Positions 1-10,485 of a stretch of DNA of 64,000 bases are shown in pieces (within the stretch, counting starts at the first letter, position 1; each line of letters opens with the position of its first letter). A program made the position numbers and the translations under genes. The notes beneath the pieces are model-generated. The model did no database searches and had not been told where the DNA came from. It worked only from the letters and a program-made list of their open reading frames with translations. Source of the stretch: Candidatus Mediterraneibacter excrementavium (lineage in GTDB: Bacteria > Bacillota > Clostridia > Lachnospirales > Lachnospiraceae); contig DWVL01000008.1 of NCBI GenBank assembly GCA_019120275.1, positions 20,490 to 84,489 of the forward strand, given 5' to 3'.

Positions 1-1
1 G

Positions 2-2110
2 ATGGAGAACTACTGTCTGGCGCTGGGGATCAAAGGCTATAAGAAATGGCAGCAGGCCTGGGTCAGACGGACGGCAGGAGCGGGAGAGGAAGAACTGCAG
101 GAACTTAATCATCTCCGCGTGCGGTTTGTGGAGAAGATACAGGATCTTATCTATGTGTTGAAGCAGAGGCGTAAAACTGTGCGCGATGTAACGCTGGCGG
201 TGTATGAGTTTATCGCGGCTGAACATATGCAGGAGCGGCTTGCCGGAATGGAGGCCATGTTCCAGGAACAGGGCGAGCTGGCGCTGGCAAAGGAATATGC
301 ACAGATCTACCGGATCGTGCTGGATCTGTTTGATAAATTCGTGGAGCTTCTGGGAGAAGAATTTATTTCACTGAAAGAGTACTGTGATCTGCTGGACGCT
401 GGCCTTGAGGAGGCAAAAGTGGGTGTGATCCCGCCGAGCCTTGACCAGATCGTGATCGGGGATGTGGAGCGGACCAGGATCAGGAATGTCCGGGCGCTTT
501 TCTTCCTGGGCGCGAATGATACGCTGCTTCCCGGAAGCGCGGGGGCCGGCGGCTTTCTGTCCATGCGGGACAGGGAGAAGTTCCGGGAGAAAGAGATGCC
601 TCTGTCGCCGGGACCGAAGGAGCAGATGTATATCCAGAAGTTCTATCTCTATATGAACCTGACGAAACCGTCGGAGTACCTGTATCTGTCATGGTCGAAA
701 GTATCTGCGGACGGCAAAAGCATCCGGCCTGCCTATCTGGTAAATGACATCCGCAGGCTTTTCCCGGATCTGCAGATCATTGATGAAGAGAAGAGGAAGA
801 TATCCGGGCGTGAATTTTCGGGGAAAACGGGGATCCTGGCCGTGGCGGAAGGGGTGAGAGACCGCCGCCAGGGACTGGATCAGGAGTGGAAAGAATTGTA
901 TTCCCGGTTCTGCCGGGATGCATCTGCAAAGGAAGCTATGGAGCAGATCCTTCAGGCGGGATTCCTGAAGCGGGTGTATCCGGATCTCGAACCGGGACAG
1001 GCGGAGGCGCTGTATCCGGATCCGGACCGCATCAGTGTGACGCGGATGGAGAAGTTTACATCCTGTGCCTATGCTCATTTCCTGAGTTACGGACTCCGTC
1101 TGTCAGACCGGGAGGAGTACAGTTTTGAAGCGGTGGATCTGGGAAATATCGCCCACCAGTCCCTGGAACGTTTCTCCAGGAAGGCGGACCGGGAGAAGCT
1201 CCGTTGGGAAGAAATCCCGGATGACGTGAGGGATGAAATGATCGATGCGTGCGTGGAAGAAAGCGTGCTTGATTATGGCAACACGGTCCTTTTCAGCACG
1301 GCCCGCAATGAATATATGATCCGCCGGATCCGGCATCTGATCCGGCGTTCGGTGTGGGCGCTTACGAAACAGCTGGAGAAGGGTGATTTCGTGCCGGGCG
1401 GGTATGAGCTGAAGTTCGGGAGCGGCAAGATCGACCGCATCGATATCTGCGAAGATGAGGCGGATAACTGTGTGTATGTGAAAGTAACGGACTATAAGAC
1501 CGGGATGAAAAGTTTTGATATTACCGCATTGTATCACGGCCTGCAGATGCAGCTGCCGGTGTATATGAATGCGGCTCTTGAGGCAGAGAAGGAGCGGTTT
1601 CCGGATAAGGAGATCGTGCCGGCAGGCATCTTCTATTACCGGATCCAGGATCCGGTGGTTGACCGGGCCGACAGTGATCAGGATGTGGAGAACCGGATCC
1701 TGAAAGAACTGCGGCTGGATGGTCTGATCAATGATGAGAAAGCATCGCTGGAGCATTTGGAGCGGGGGCTTGCAGGCGCATCCCTGCTGATCCCGGCAGG
1801 GCGCAATCAGGACGGATCACTCAGCAAAAATTCACATGCACTCCCGGCGGAAGTGTTCCGGACGGTGCTGGACTATGCCGGTAAAAAAGAAAAACAGATC
1901 CGTGCAGATATCTGCGCGGGGAAAACAGAGGCCGCACCCTATCAGATGAAGGATGTGACCGGATGTGACTACTGCGCCTACCGGGATATCTGCGGCTTTG
2001 ATCTGCGTATCAGCGGCTGCAGATACCGGAAACTGGAAAAATATTCAATGGATGATGCAGTGGCGAAGATGTGGGCGGAGATGAAGAAAAGCGGAGGTGC
2101 GGATGAGTGA
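2..2110 (+). CDS. addB: ATP-dependent helicase/nuclease subunit B (AddB/RexB), C-terminal part, truncated by window start
   Basis: ORF open at the left edge; C-terminal Cys cluster CDYCAYRDIC typical of the AddB Fe-S nuclease; overlaps addA. Confidence 0.9.
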   Translation: MENYCLALGIKGYKKWQQAWVRRTAGAGEEELQELNHLRVRFVEKIQDLIYVLKQRRKTVRDVTLAVYEFIAAEHMQERLAGMEAMFQEQGELALAKEYAQIYRIVLDLFDKFVELLGEEFISLKEYCDLLDAGLEEAKVGVIPPSLDQIVIGDVERTRIRNVRALFFLGANDTLLPGSAGAGGFLSMRDREKFREKEMPLSPGPKEQMYIQKFYLYMNLTKPSEYLYLSWSKVSADGKSIRPAYLVNDIRRLFPDLQIIDEEKRKISGREFSGKTGILAVAEGVRDRRQGLDQEWKELYSRFCRDASAKEAMEQILQAGFLKRVYPDLEPGQAEALYPDPDRISVTRMEKFTSCAYAHFLSYGLRLSDREEYSFEAVDLGNIAHQSLERFSRKADREKLRWEEIPDDVRDEMIDACVEESVLDYGNTVLFSTARNEYMIRRIRHLIRRSVWALTKQLEKGDFVPGGYELKFGSGKIDRIDICEDEADNCVYVKVTDYKTGMKSFDITALYHGLQMQLPVYMNAALEAEKERFPDKEIVPAGIFYYRIQDPVVDRADSDQDVENRILKELRLDGLINDEKASLEHLERGLAGASLLIPAGRNQDGSLSKNSHALPAEVFRTVLDYAGKKEKQIRADICAGKTEAAPYQMKDVTGCDYCAYRDICGFDLRISGCRYRKLEKYSMDDAVAKMWAEMKKSGGADE

Positions 2111-5100
2111 GTGTGAAATGGACAAGTGAACAGCAGAAAGTCATTGATCTGCGGAACCGCAATATCCTTGTATCCGCTGCTGCCGGTTCCGGGAAGACAG
2201 CGGTACTGGTGGAGCGGATCATCAGCCGCCTGACGCAGGATGATCCGCCGCTGGACGTGGATCATCTGCTGATCGTGACTTATACGGAGGCTGCAGCAGC
2301 AGAGATGAAGGAGCGGATCGGGGCGGCGGTCGAGAAGCTGCTTGAAGCGCATCCGGGCGACGCCCATCTGGAACGCCAGGCGACCCTAATCTACAGCGCG
2401 CAGATTACGACGATCCACAGCTTCTGCCTGTCGGTCATCCGGGATCATTTCCATGTGATCGGGATCGATCCGGGATTCCGGATCGCGGAAGAAGGGGAAC
2501 TGAAGCTTCTCAAACAGGATGTGATGGATGAACTGCTGGAGGCATGCTATGCGTCCGGGGAGGAGGGTTTCCTGGAGTTCACCGAGCGGTTTGGGACAGG
2601 CCGGAACGACCGGAAGATCGAGGGGATCATCCTGAAAATGTATGAATATTCCCGAAGCTATCCCCGGCCGGACCGGTGGCTGGACCGGTGCGGGACGGCA
2701 GGAGATCCGGCAATCCTTGCCAGGGCCGCAGGGGAACGGATCCGGAGAAGAACTGCGGATATCCGGCGGGTGCTGGAGCGGGGACTCAAGGTGTGTGAAA
2801 CGCCGGATGGCCCCTACATGTACGGGGATATGCTGGAGTCGGACTTGAAGGAACTGAAGAAACTGGAGCAGGCCGGGGATTTTGACAGCATGTATGAGGC
2901 GGCTGCCGGCTTTACGTGGAAACGGCTGTCTTCAAAGAAAGATGAGACCGTCTCTCCGGAAAAAAAAGAAAAGGTGAAGAAACTGCGCGCGCAGGCAAAG
3001 GCGCTGCTGGATGACCTGAAGGCGGATTATTTCTATGTTCCCCGTCCGGTGTGGGAGAAGGATATGGAGGATGCGGCCCCGTCTCTGGTTGTGCTGGCCG
3101 GACTCGTGAAGAAGTTTGCGGTGCTGCTGGATGAGAAGAAACGGGCCCGGAACCTGATCGATTTCAGTGATATGGAGCAGTTCGCCCTGGTTATCCTCAC
3201 AGAGGAAAAGGACGGACAGCTGGTGCCGTCGGCGGCAGCGCAGGAATATCAGGACCAATTTGACGAGGTAATGATCGATGAGTATCAGGACAGCAACCTG
3301 GTGCAGGAGACGATCCTGAACAGCGTTTCGCGGGTGAGCCGCGGGCAGAATAATGTGTTCATGGTCGGCGATGTGAAGCAGAGCATTTACAGTTTCCGCA
3401 TGTCCCGGCCGGAACTTTTTATGGAGAAATACCATACATACAGTCTGGAGGACAGCGGGCGGCAGCGGATCGACCTCCACCGGAATTTCCGCAGCCGCGC
3501 CGAAGTGCTGGACAGCGTAAATTATATTTTCCGGCAGCTTATGCACCGGGAACTTGGCGGGATCGAGTATGACGATCATGCGGCCCTTTATCCGGGCGCA
3601 CAATTCCCGCCGATTCCGGAACAAGGGGAGGACCCTTACCGGAGCGAGCTTCTTCTGCTCGATAAAAAGAATACCGGGGAGGATGATGCTGCGCAGGCGG
3701 AAGCCAGGATGATCGCCCGCCGCATCCACGAACTGATCCAAAACGGTTCGGTGTATGATAAGGAGACAGAAACCCTCCGGAGAATCCGGTACAGCGATAT
3801 CGTGATCCTGACGCGGAGCATCCGGGGATGGGCGGAGACTTGTTCTGCTGTACTCGGGGAAGAAGGTATTCCGGCGTATTCGGTAAGCCGGGAGGGATAT
3901 TTTGAGACATATGAAGTGAGTGTGCTGCTGGATTACCTGAGGATCCTGGACAATGCAAGACAGGATCTGCCGCTGGCGGCTGTCCTGACATCACCTTTTT
4001 GCGGCCTGGATGCGCGGGAGCTTGCAGCAGTCCGGATCGCGTATCCCAACGTGCCTTTTTACCAGGCGGTGCAGATGTATGCGGAAGCATACGATGCGAA
4101 GCGGGGATCCGGACAGCGTGCGGCGGAGAAGCTGCAGAAATTTTATGCCCGGGCAGCATATTTCCGGAAGAAGGTGCCTTACACGCCGATCCATGAACTG
4201 CTGGAGGAGGTCATGGAAAAGACCGGATACCGGCTGTACATCACGGCCATGCCGGGCGGTGCACAGCGGGCGGCAAATCTCGACATGCTGACGGAGCGTG
4301 CGGCAGCGTTCGAGGGCACCAGCTATAAAGGACTGTTTAATTTCATCCGGTATATCGAACAGCTGAAGAAATATGACGTGGATTACGGCGAGGCCGGGAT
4401 CATGGATGAACAGGAGAATACGGTCCGCATTATGAGCATACACAAAAGCAAAGGTCTGGAGTTCCCGGTCGTGTTTGTGGCCGGGCTTGGGAAAAATTTT
4501 AACACCCAGGACCTGAAGGGCAGCGTGCTGCTGCATTCCGAGTGGGGCGCCGGACTGGATCTGATCGATCTTAAGCGCCGGACGAAGACGCCCACATTCC
4601 TGAAAAAAATGATCCGCGAGCGCACGGTCCTTGAGAATCTTGCCGAGGAAATGCGCGTTCTCTATGTGGCGTTGACCCGTGCAAAAGAAAAGATGATCAT
4701 GGCGGGCACCGCTGAATTTACGGAAGACGGGGCGCTTAAGATGGAGAACAGCATCCTCCGCCCGGAAGGGGCGAAAAAATATCTGGACTGGATCCTGCCC
4801 TGTATCATATCAGAAGACACGGGAGAGGTGAAAGCGGATGCACCGGTTGACGTCCGGGTATTTGATGCGGGAGACCTCCGTCCGGCACAGACGGAGGTCC
4901 AGGCGGAGGAACTGGCGGAAGATGTATTCCGCCACTGGGATTCCTCGAAGACAGAACTGCCGGAATTCAGAAAGCGGCTGGATGATCAGCTGGAGTACAG
5001 CTATCCTTATGCGAATGAAGGAAAGATGAAGCTGAAGTTCACGGTGTCAGAACTCAAGAAGCGGACCGCGCCGGCGGAAGAGGCCGGTGAAGTGATGTAT

Positions 5101-5682
5101 GAGGAGCCGGAGGCAGTCCCGCTTCTCCCGGCGTTTATGAAAGAAGAGGAAGCGCTGACCGGGGCATCCAGGGGAAGCGCCTACCATAAATTGATGGAAT
5201 TATTGGATTTCAGTGAGGAATACGGAGGAACGGATGGAGAAGAAAAGCTCGCCGGAGCGGTTGAACATTTCCGTAAAGAAGGCCGGCTCACAGGAGAGAT
5301 GGCGGCGTGCATCCGATCCCGGGATATCCTCGGATTCCTGACCTGCGCAGCCGGCAGACGGATGTCCGCAGCGGCCCGGGCCGGCCGGCTGTACCGGGAG
5401 CAGCCTTTTGTAATGGCTATTGATGCCGGTGAGATCTATTCGGAAGACCGGTCAGGCGAAAAGATCCTTGTGCAGGGGATCATAGACGTCTATTTTGAAG
5501 AAGCGGACGGACTCATTGTTCTCGACTATAAAACAGACCGGGTAAAAACAGCGGATGAACTGAAGGACAAATATCACGCGCAGCTTGATTATTATGCGGA
5601 AGCGCTGGAAAAACTGACCGGAAAGCCGGTAAAAGAAAAAATCATCTATTCATTTACACTTGGAGAGGAGATCATGGTATGA
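2107..5682 (+). CDS. addA: ATP-dependent helicase/nuclease subunit A (AddA)
   Basis: UvrD-type Walker A SAAAGSGKTAVLVERI, DEYQDSN, VMSIHKSKGLEFPVVF, C-terminal LDYKTDR nuclease motif; GTG start overlapping the addB stop. Confidence 0.95.
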   Translation: MSVKWTSEQQKVIDLRNRNILVSAAAGSGKTAVLVERIISRLTQDDPPLDVDHLLIVTYTEAAAAEMKERIGAAVEKLLEAHPGDAHLERQATLIYSAQITTIHSFCLSVIRDHFHVIGIDPGFRIAEEGELKLLKQDVMDELLEACYASGEEGFLEFTERFGTGRNDRKIEGIILKMYEYSRSYPRPDRWLDRCGTAGDPAILARAAGERIRRRTADIRRVLERGLKVCETPDGPYMYGDMLESDLKELKKLEQAGDFDSMYEAAAGFTWKRLSSKKDETVSPEKKEKVKKLRAQAKALLDDLKADYFYVPRPVWEKDMEDAAPSLVVLAGLVKKFAVLLDEKKRARNLIDFSDMEQFALVILTEEKDGQLVPSAAAQEYQDQFDEVMIDEYQDSNLVQETILNSVSRVSRGQNNVFMVGDVKQSIYSFRMSRPELFMEKYHTYSLEDSGRQRIDLHRNFRSRAEVLDSVNYIFRQLMHRELGGIEYDDHAALYPGAQFPPIPEQGEDPYRSELLLLDKKNTGEDDAAQAEARMIARRIHELIQNGSVYDKETETLRRIRYSDIVILTRSIRGWAETCSAVLGEEGIPAYSVSREGYFETYEVSVLLDYLRILDNARQDLPLAAVLTSPFCGLDARELAAVRIAYPNVPFYQAVQMYAEAYDAKRGSGQRAAEKLQKFYARAAYFRKKVPYTPIHELLEEVMEKTGYRLYITAMPGGAQRAANLDMLTERAAAFEGTSYKGLFNFIRYIEQLKKYDVDYGEAGIMDEQENTVRIMSIHKSKGLEFPVVFVAGLGKNFNTQDLKGSVLLHSEWGAGLDLIDLKRRTKTPTFLKKMIRERTVLENLAEEMRVLYVALTRAKEKMIMAGTAEFTEDGALKMENSILRPEGAKKYLDWILPCIISEDTGEVKADAPVDVRVFDAGDLRPAQTEVQAEELAEDVFRHWDSSKTELPEFRKRLDDQLEYSYPYANEGKMKLKFTVSELKKRTAPAEEAGEVMYEEPEAVPLLPAFMKEEEALTGASRGSAYHKLMELLDFSEEYGGTDGEEKLAGAVEHFRKEGRLTGEMAACIRSRDILGFLTCAAGRRMSAAARAGRLYREQPFVMAIDAGEIYSEDRSGEKILVQGIIDVYFEEADGLIVLDYKTDRVKTADELKDKYHAQLDYYAEALEKLTGKPVKEKIIYSFTLGEEIMV

Positions 5683-5942
5683 GGATCCTGATGTGGTATC
5701 TGATCATCATCAACGTTGTGACATGGGTCACATACGGACTGGATAAATGGAAGGCGAAAGCCGGTAAATGGAGGATCCCGGAGCGGACCCTCCTGCTGCT
5801 GGCGCTGATCGGCGGATCCGCCGGCGCGCTGGCAGGAATGATGGTATTCCGGCACAAAACAAGAAAAGCAAAATTTTTTATCGGCGTGCCGGTGATGTTC
5901 GTGGTGCACTGCGCGATCGTGGCGGCGGCGGTACTGCGGTAA
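5679..5942 (+). CDS. DUF1294 family small membrane protein
   Basis: 87 aa; TYGLDKWKAKAGKWRIPERTLL...GGSAGALAGM...RHKTRKAKF pattern of DUF1294. Confidence 0.8.
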   Translation: MRILMWYLIIINVVTWVTYGLDKWKAKAGKWRIPERTLLLLALIGGSAGALAGMMVFRHKTRKAKFFIGVPVMFVVHCAIVAAAVLR

Positions 5943-5947
5943 AATTC

Positions 5948-6682
5948 CTAAACCAGCCCCGCATTTTTATGGATGGTATCGCTGATCAACTTTTCTACAT
6001 ATTCTCCGATATGTCTTTTTGTATCTTTATCCAGCTGATCCGGATAGATCGGCTTTCCGTATTCGATCACAACATGGGTCTTCCGGATCTTCGGAAGATG
6101 ATTTTCGAAGATTTCCGCAGTGTTGTTCATGGAGACCGGAACGATGGCGCATCCGCTCTTGGTGGCGATCTTCAGGGCGCCGTCGCGGAACGGCAGCATA
6201 CTCAGTTCTTCACCGGGATTGCGGGTCCCTTCGGGGAAAATGCAGATGGAGATGCCGTTTTTGACATAGTCGATAGCCTGAAGGATCATCTTTAGTCCTT
6301 CTTTCGGGTTTGAACGGTCAAGGAACAGGCAGTGAAGGCGGCGCATCCAGGATGCAAGGCCGGGATATTTCTCCATTTCTTTTTTTGCCACATAACCGGT
6401 GGGACGCCGGCATCTGCTGTATGTGAGCAGTATATCGAAATAGCTTCTGTGATTGCCGACAAAGAGAACCGGTTCATCGGGGATATTTTCTTCGCCGATC
6501 ACGGTTGTCCGGACTCCGGTCATCCGGAGAATGACTTTAAACGCCCACTGCACGATGCGCAGGGAACTTATATCGCTCGCATGGGGGGATGATCGGTGAA
6601 GAAGCCACTCCACGAACCGGATCGGAGTGGTTAAGATCAGAAATAAGACAACAAAAATAACGATACATATAAAACGGATCAT
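5948..6682 (-). CDS. plsC: 1-acyl-sn-glycerol-3-phosphate acyltransferase (PlsC-like)
   Basis: NHRSYFDILL (HX4D) and FPEGTRNPGEELSMLPFRDGALKIA motifs. Confidence 0.9.
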   Translation of the reverse strand: MIRFICIVIFVVLFLILTTPIRFVEWLLHRSSPHASDISSLRIVQWAFKVILRMTGVRTTVIGEENIPDEPVLFVGNHRSYFDILLTYSRCRRPTGYVAKKEMEKYPGLASWMRRLHCLFLDRSNPKEGLKMILQAIDYVKNGISICIFPEGTRNPGEELSMLPFRDGALKIATKSGCAIVPVSMNNTAEIFENHLPKIRKTHVVIEYGKPIYPDQLDKDTKRHIGEYVEKLISDTIHKNAGLV

Positions 6683-6838
6683 AGGTCAGTCCTCTTTTTC
6701 TCTGGTGATTATGCTGTAAGCATTATGCGCAGTCTGCGCTACAAATAATTATACCCTGTGAAAATGGAAAAAACAAGCATGAAGAAATGGCGGCATACAT
6801 ATGATTATAGAGAACTGTAAATGCTGCAGGAGACAGGA

Positions 6839-7243
6839 ATGAGGCGGATTGCGGCTGTTTTCGCCCTGCTGTCTGTGATCGCTGTAACGGGCTGCATAAC
6901 CCGGTACGACAGCACGGATAAGCTCAGGGATCTGGAGTTTACTGTGACGGATGAGGAGAATGCGCCTGAAGAACTGCGGACTATGCTCGATGAGTCGCAC
7001 GGGTCACCGTATCATATCATCTATGCAGACCAGGGGACTCTCTGGATAGCAGAGGGATATGGAAGGAAGGAGACGACAGGATACAGTGTGGAGGTAACGG
7101 AACTGTATGAGACGGAGGACGCCATACATATCCGGACAAATCTTCTCGGGCCGCAGAAAAAGGAAAAGATCCTGGAAGCCGCTACATATCCTGGTGTGAT
7201 CGTGCAGCTGGAGTATATCGGGAAAGATGTGCTCTTTGATTGA
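6839..7243 (+). CDS. putative lipoprotein, PrcB C-terminal-like family
   Basis: Signal plus lipobox VIAVTGC; YADQGTLWIAEGYGRKETTGYSVEV resembles the PrcB_C pattern; start refined from ORF 6821. Confidence 0.55.
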   Translation: MRRIAAVFALLSVIAVTGCITRYDSTDKLRDLEFTVTDEENAPEELRTMLDESHGSPYHIIYADQGTLWIAEGYGRKETTGYSVEVTELYETEDAIHIRTNLLGPQKKEKILEAATYPGVIVQLEYIGKDVLFD

Positions 7244-7263
7244 GTCAAGTCAGGAGGAACGAT

Positions 7264-8823
7264 ATGGAACTGATCAGAAAGCCGATTCATTACACGCAGG
7301 CCGGAAAGAGTATTTTCGACCAGTTTTATCTGGATGAAGATTATAGTGTGCCGGAACAGAATGCGGATGTTCAGCGGGTGGTCTGCGGCAGCGCCAGACT
7401 GAGTGCGGAAGAGATCCGTCCGGTGGAAAATTATATCCGTATTACGGGAAAACTGTATTTCCGCGTCCTTTACATGACGGATCCGGGAGATCCGAAGCCT
7501 GCGGTCCTGGAGGGGCGGCTCCCGTTTGAAGAGAATGTATATACAGAAACAGATGGAAATGAAACGTTTTTTCTTCGCAATGTGCGGACAGAATTTACGC
7601 CGACGCTTGTCCATGCAAGAAAGCTGACGCTGAAGTTTATGACAGAGATGGAGATCGGCCGTGAATGGATCCGTGACGCGGAACTGACAGAGGATGTTGA
7701 AAGCGACAGACCGCTGTGCGTGAAAAAAGAAAAGATCAGTCTGCTCGGACTCGTGGTGTCCAGGAAAGATACATACCGGATCCGTGAGGAAGTCAGTCTG
7801 CCCGGCACCAGGGAAAGCATCGCGCAGCTGCTGGCTTATGATATCAGTCTGCGCAGGCTGGATATACGGACAGGACAGGATGAGATCAGCCTCCGGGGAG
7901 AACTGCAGCTCTTCTGCATGTATCTGTCCGCAGGAGAGAAAGCGGACTGGATCGAGCAGAGCGTGCCGTTTGAAGGGCGCATCCTCTGTGACGGGACAGC
8001 GGAGGATATGTATTACCACATCCGGCATACGCTGCAGGATATGATGCTGGATATCCGTCCTGATGAAGACGGCGAGATGCGGCTGCTGGGCATAGAGGCA
8101 ACGCTTGCGCTGGATATGAATATTTACGAAGAAAAAGAAACGGAAATCCTGAAAGATCTCTATTCTCTGGAACAGGTATGTACATGTGAAACGAGTGAAA
8201 CAGTGCTGGAGGAATTGCTGATGCAGAATCAGTCCAGGTGCCGGGTGACGGAGAAGCTGTCTCTTCCGGAACTACGGGATGATGTGCTGCAGATCATCCA
8301 CAGTACAGGGAGCATTCAGGTGGAGAACGAAGAATACGTGGCTGAGGGGATCCGGATCGAAGGCATCCTGCATCTGTCATTTCTGTATCTCAGAAGCAGT
8401 GATGAAGAGCCGTATGGGAGCTGGCAGGGAATGGTTCCGTTCAGTTATCTGATCGAGTATCCGGATATGCCGGGATCTGTCTCTGACAGCCTGACCTGCC
8501 ATGTGGAGCAGTTGGCGGTTACGCTGGCCGGAAGTGAAGCGGTGGAGGTAAAAGCCGTGCTGTCCTTTGATGTCTTTCTGCGGAGAATGCTCACGGTACA
8601 GGTGATCACGGAGGTCAGTCTTTCTCCGCAGGATATGGAACAGGCCGCAGACGGCCCGGGGATCGTGGGCCATATCGTACAGAGCGGAGAGGACATGTGG
8701 GGCCTGGCGAAGAAATATATGACGACCGTGGAGGGAATCATGGAAATAAACGGTCTGAGTGATGAAAAAGTCTCACCGGGAGATAAATTGTTGATTTTTA
8801 GGGAAAATGTAAGTATACTATAA
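7264..8823 (+). CDS. sipL: SipL-like spore coat morphogenesis protein (DUF3794 plus C-terminal LysM)
   Basis: DUF3794-like repeats and C-terminal LysM (VQSGEDMWGLAKKYMTTVEGIMEINGLSDEKVSPGDKLLIF); start refined to ATG at 7264. Confidence 0.8.
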   Translation: MELIRKPIHYTQAGKSIFDQFYLDEDYSVPEQNADVQRVVCGSARLSAEEIRPVENYIRITGKLYFRVLYMTDPGDPKPAVLEGRLPFEENVYTETDGNETFFLRNVRTEFTPTLVHARKLTLKFMTEMEIGREWIRDAELTEDVESDRPLCVKKEKISLLGLVVSRKDTYRIREEVSLPGTRESIAQLLAYDISLRRLDIRTGQDEISLRGELQLFCMYLSAGEKADWIEQSVPFEGRILCDGTAEDMYYHIRHTLQDMMLDIRPDEDGEMRLLGIEATLALDMNIYEEKETEILKDLYSLEQVCTCETSETVLEELLMQNQSRCRVTEKLSLPELRDDVLQIIHSTGSIQVENEEYVAEGIRIEGILHLSFLYLRSSDEEPYGSWQGMVPFSYLIEYPDMPGSVSDSLTCHVEQLAVTLAGSEAVEVKAVLSFDVFLRRMLTVQVITEVSLSPQDMEQAADGPGIVGHIVQSGEDMWGLAKKYMTTVEGIMEINGLSDEKVSPGDKLLIFRENVSIL

Positions 8824-8857
8824 GCATATTGTATACAAGATACAGAAGGAGAAGAAG

Positions 8858-9754
8858 ATGAATCATCTGGAATTAAAAGCACTTGCGAAGATCAATCTCG
8901 GCCTTGATGTGACAGGGAGAAGAGAAAACGGATATCATGACGTGCGTATGATCATGCAGTCTGTTTATCTGTATGATAATGTCAGACTGGAAAAAACAGG
9001 CGCGGACGGAGAGATCAGACTGAAGTCAAATCTTGGTTATCTGCCGGCGGACGAAAACAATATCGCATACAAGGCGGCAAAGATCCTGACAGAAGAGTTT
9101 GATATCCGGGAAGGCGTGCAGATCACTCTGGATAAACACATTCCCGTAGCGGCGGGGATGGCGGGCGGCAGTTCCGATGCGGCGGCAGTGCTGTTCGGAA
9201 TGAACCGCATGTTCGGGCTTCACCTTTCGCAGCAGGAGCTGATGGACCGCGGGGTGAAACTGGGCGCGGATGTTCCTTACTGTATCATGCGAGGGACAGT
9301 ACTTGCGGAAGGCATTGGCGAGATACTCACTCCGCTTCCTGCGATGCCGAAATGCACGGTGCTGATCGCAAAACCGCCGGTCAGCGTCTCGACGAAGACC
9401 GTATACGAGGCGCTTGATTCGCAGGAGATCACAGAGCATCCGGATATCGACGGCATTATAAGAGGACTGGAAGCGGGCAGCCTGAAGCAGGTCGCACAGT
9501 GTATGGGAAATGTGCTGGAAGATGTGACGATCCCGCTGTATCCGGTCATTGACCAGATCAAACAGGAAATGCTGGCGGCCGGAGCAGCCGGCGCTATGAT
9601 GAGCGGGAGCGGCCCGACGGTCTTCGGACTTTTTGAAAACAGAGCGGCGGCAAAGACGGCGCAGAAAAACATCAGAGAAAAGTCACTGGCCAGACAGGTC
9701 TATGTGACGAATATACACAGCGTGAGGAGGGACAGGCATGCCCATGGATTTTGA
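8858..9754 (+). CDS. ispE: 4-diphosphocytidyl-2-C-methyl-D-erythritol kinase
   Basis: AKINLGLDVTGRRENGYHDVRMIMQSV, PVAAGMAGGSSDAAAVL, MMSGSGPTVFGLF GHMP kinase motifs. Confidence 0.95.
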   Translation: MNHLELKALAKINLGLDVTGRRENGYHDVRMIMQSVYLYDNVRLEKTGADGEIRLKSNLGYLPADENNIAYKAAKILTEEFDIREGVQITLDKHIPVAAGMAGGSSDAAAVLFGMNRMFGLHLSQQELMDRGVKLGADVPYCIMRGTVLAEGIGEILTPLPAMPKCTVLIAKPPVSVSTKTVYEALDSQEITEHPDIDGIIRGLEAGSLKQVAQCMGNVLEDVTIPLYPVIDQIKQEMLAAGAAGAMMSGSGPTVFGLFENRAAAKTAQKNIREKSLARQVYVTNIHSVRRDRHAHGF

Positions 9755-10409
9755 AGTTACGATGAATGAATACCTTCCCCTGCGGGATGTAGTGTTTAAT
9801 ACACTCCGGCGGGCCATCCTGCGCGGAGAACTTAAACCCGGAGAGCGTCTGATGGAGATCCAGCTTGCCAATAAACTGGGTGTGAGCCGTACGCCGATCC
9901 GCGAGGCGATCCGTAAGCTGGAACTGGAAGGCTTGGTGCTGATGATCCCGAGAAAAGGCGCAGAAGTTGCGGAGATCACAGAGAAGAATCTGAGGGATGT
10001 GCTGGAAGTGCGCTGCGCGCTGGAGGAACTGGCGGTGCAGCTGGCATGCGACCGGATCGACGGGAAGCGGATGCAGGAACTGCTCGGGGCGGCGGCTCAT
10101 TTCCGGGATATCCTGGGCAAAGCAGATATTACGGAACTGGGCGAGGCAGACGAGGCGTTTCATGACGTGATCTTCCAGGCAACGGACAATCAGAGGCTGA
10201 TCCAGCTTCTCAATAACCTGCGCGAACAGATGTATCGTTACCGCATTGAATATCTGAAGAAAAAAGAATGTTATCCGCAGCTTCTGGAAGAGCACGCGGC
10301 GATCATACAGGCCATCCGGGAACATGACAAGGCGAAGGCTACAGAGATTACCATGCAGCATATCAACAATCAGGTTGATACGGTAGTGGATACGCTGCGC
10401 CACCGGTAA
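9738..10409 (+). CDS. GntR family transcriptional regulator (FadR/FCD subfamily)
   Basis: wHTH LRRAILRGELKPGERLMEIQLANKLGVSRTPIREAIRKLELEGLV followed by an FCD domain. Confidence 0.92.
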   Translation: MPMDFEVTMNEYLPLRDVVFNTLRRAILRGELKPGERLMEIQLANKLGVSRTPIREAIRKLELEGLVLMIPRKGAEVAEITEKNLRDVLEVRCALEELAVQLACDRIDGKRMQELLGAAAHFRDILGKADITELGEADEAFHDVIFQATDNQRLIQLLNNLREQMYRYRIEYLKKKECYPQLLEEHAAIIQAIREHDKAKATEITMQHINNQVDTVVDTLRHR

Positions 10410-10485
10410 ACTCGCGGATCTGTCTTGTATATTCCGGGCGGAAATGGCAATACTCCCTGTATCAGATACAGGGAGGTATTACATA

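Noticed and set aside
10444-10485. N-terminal extension of spoIIR
   Set aside because: Would be translated through the hairpin without an SD; ATG 10486 has GGGAGG at proper spacing.
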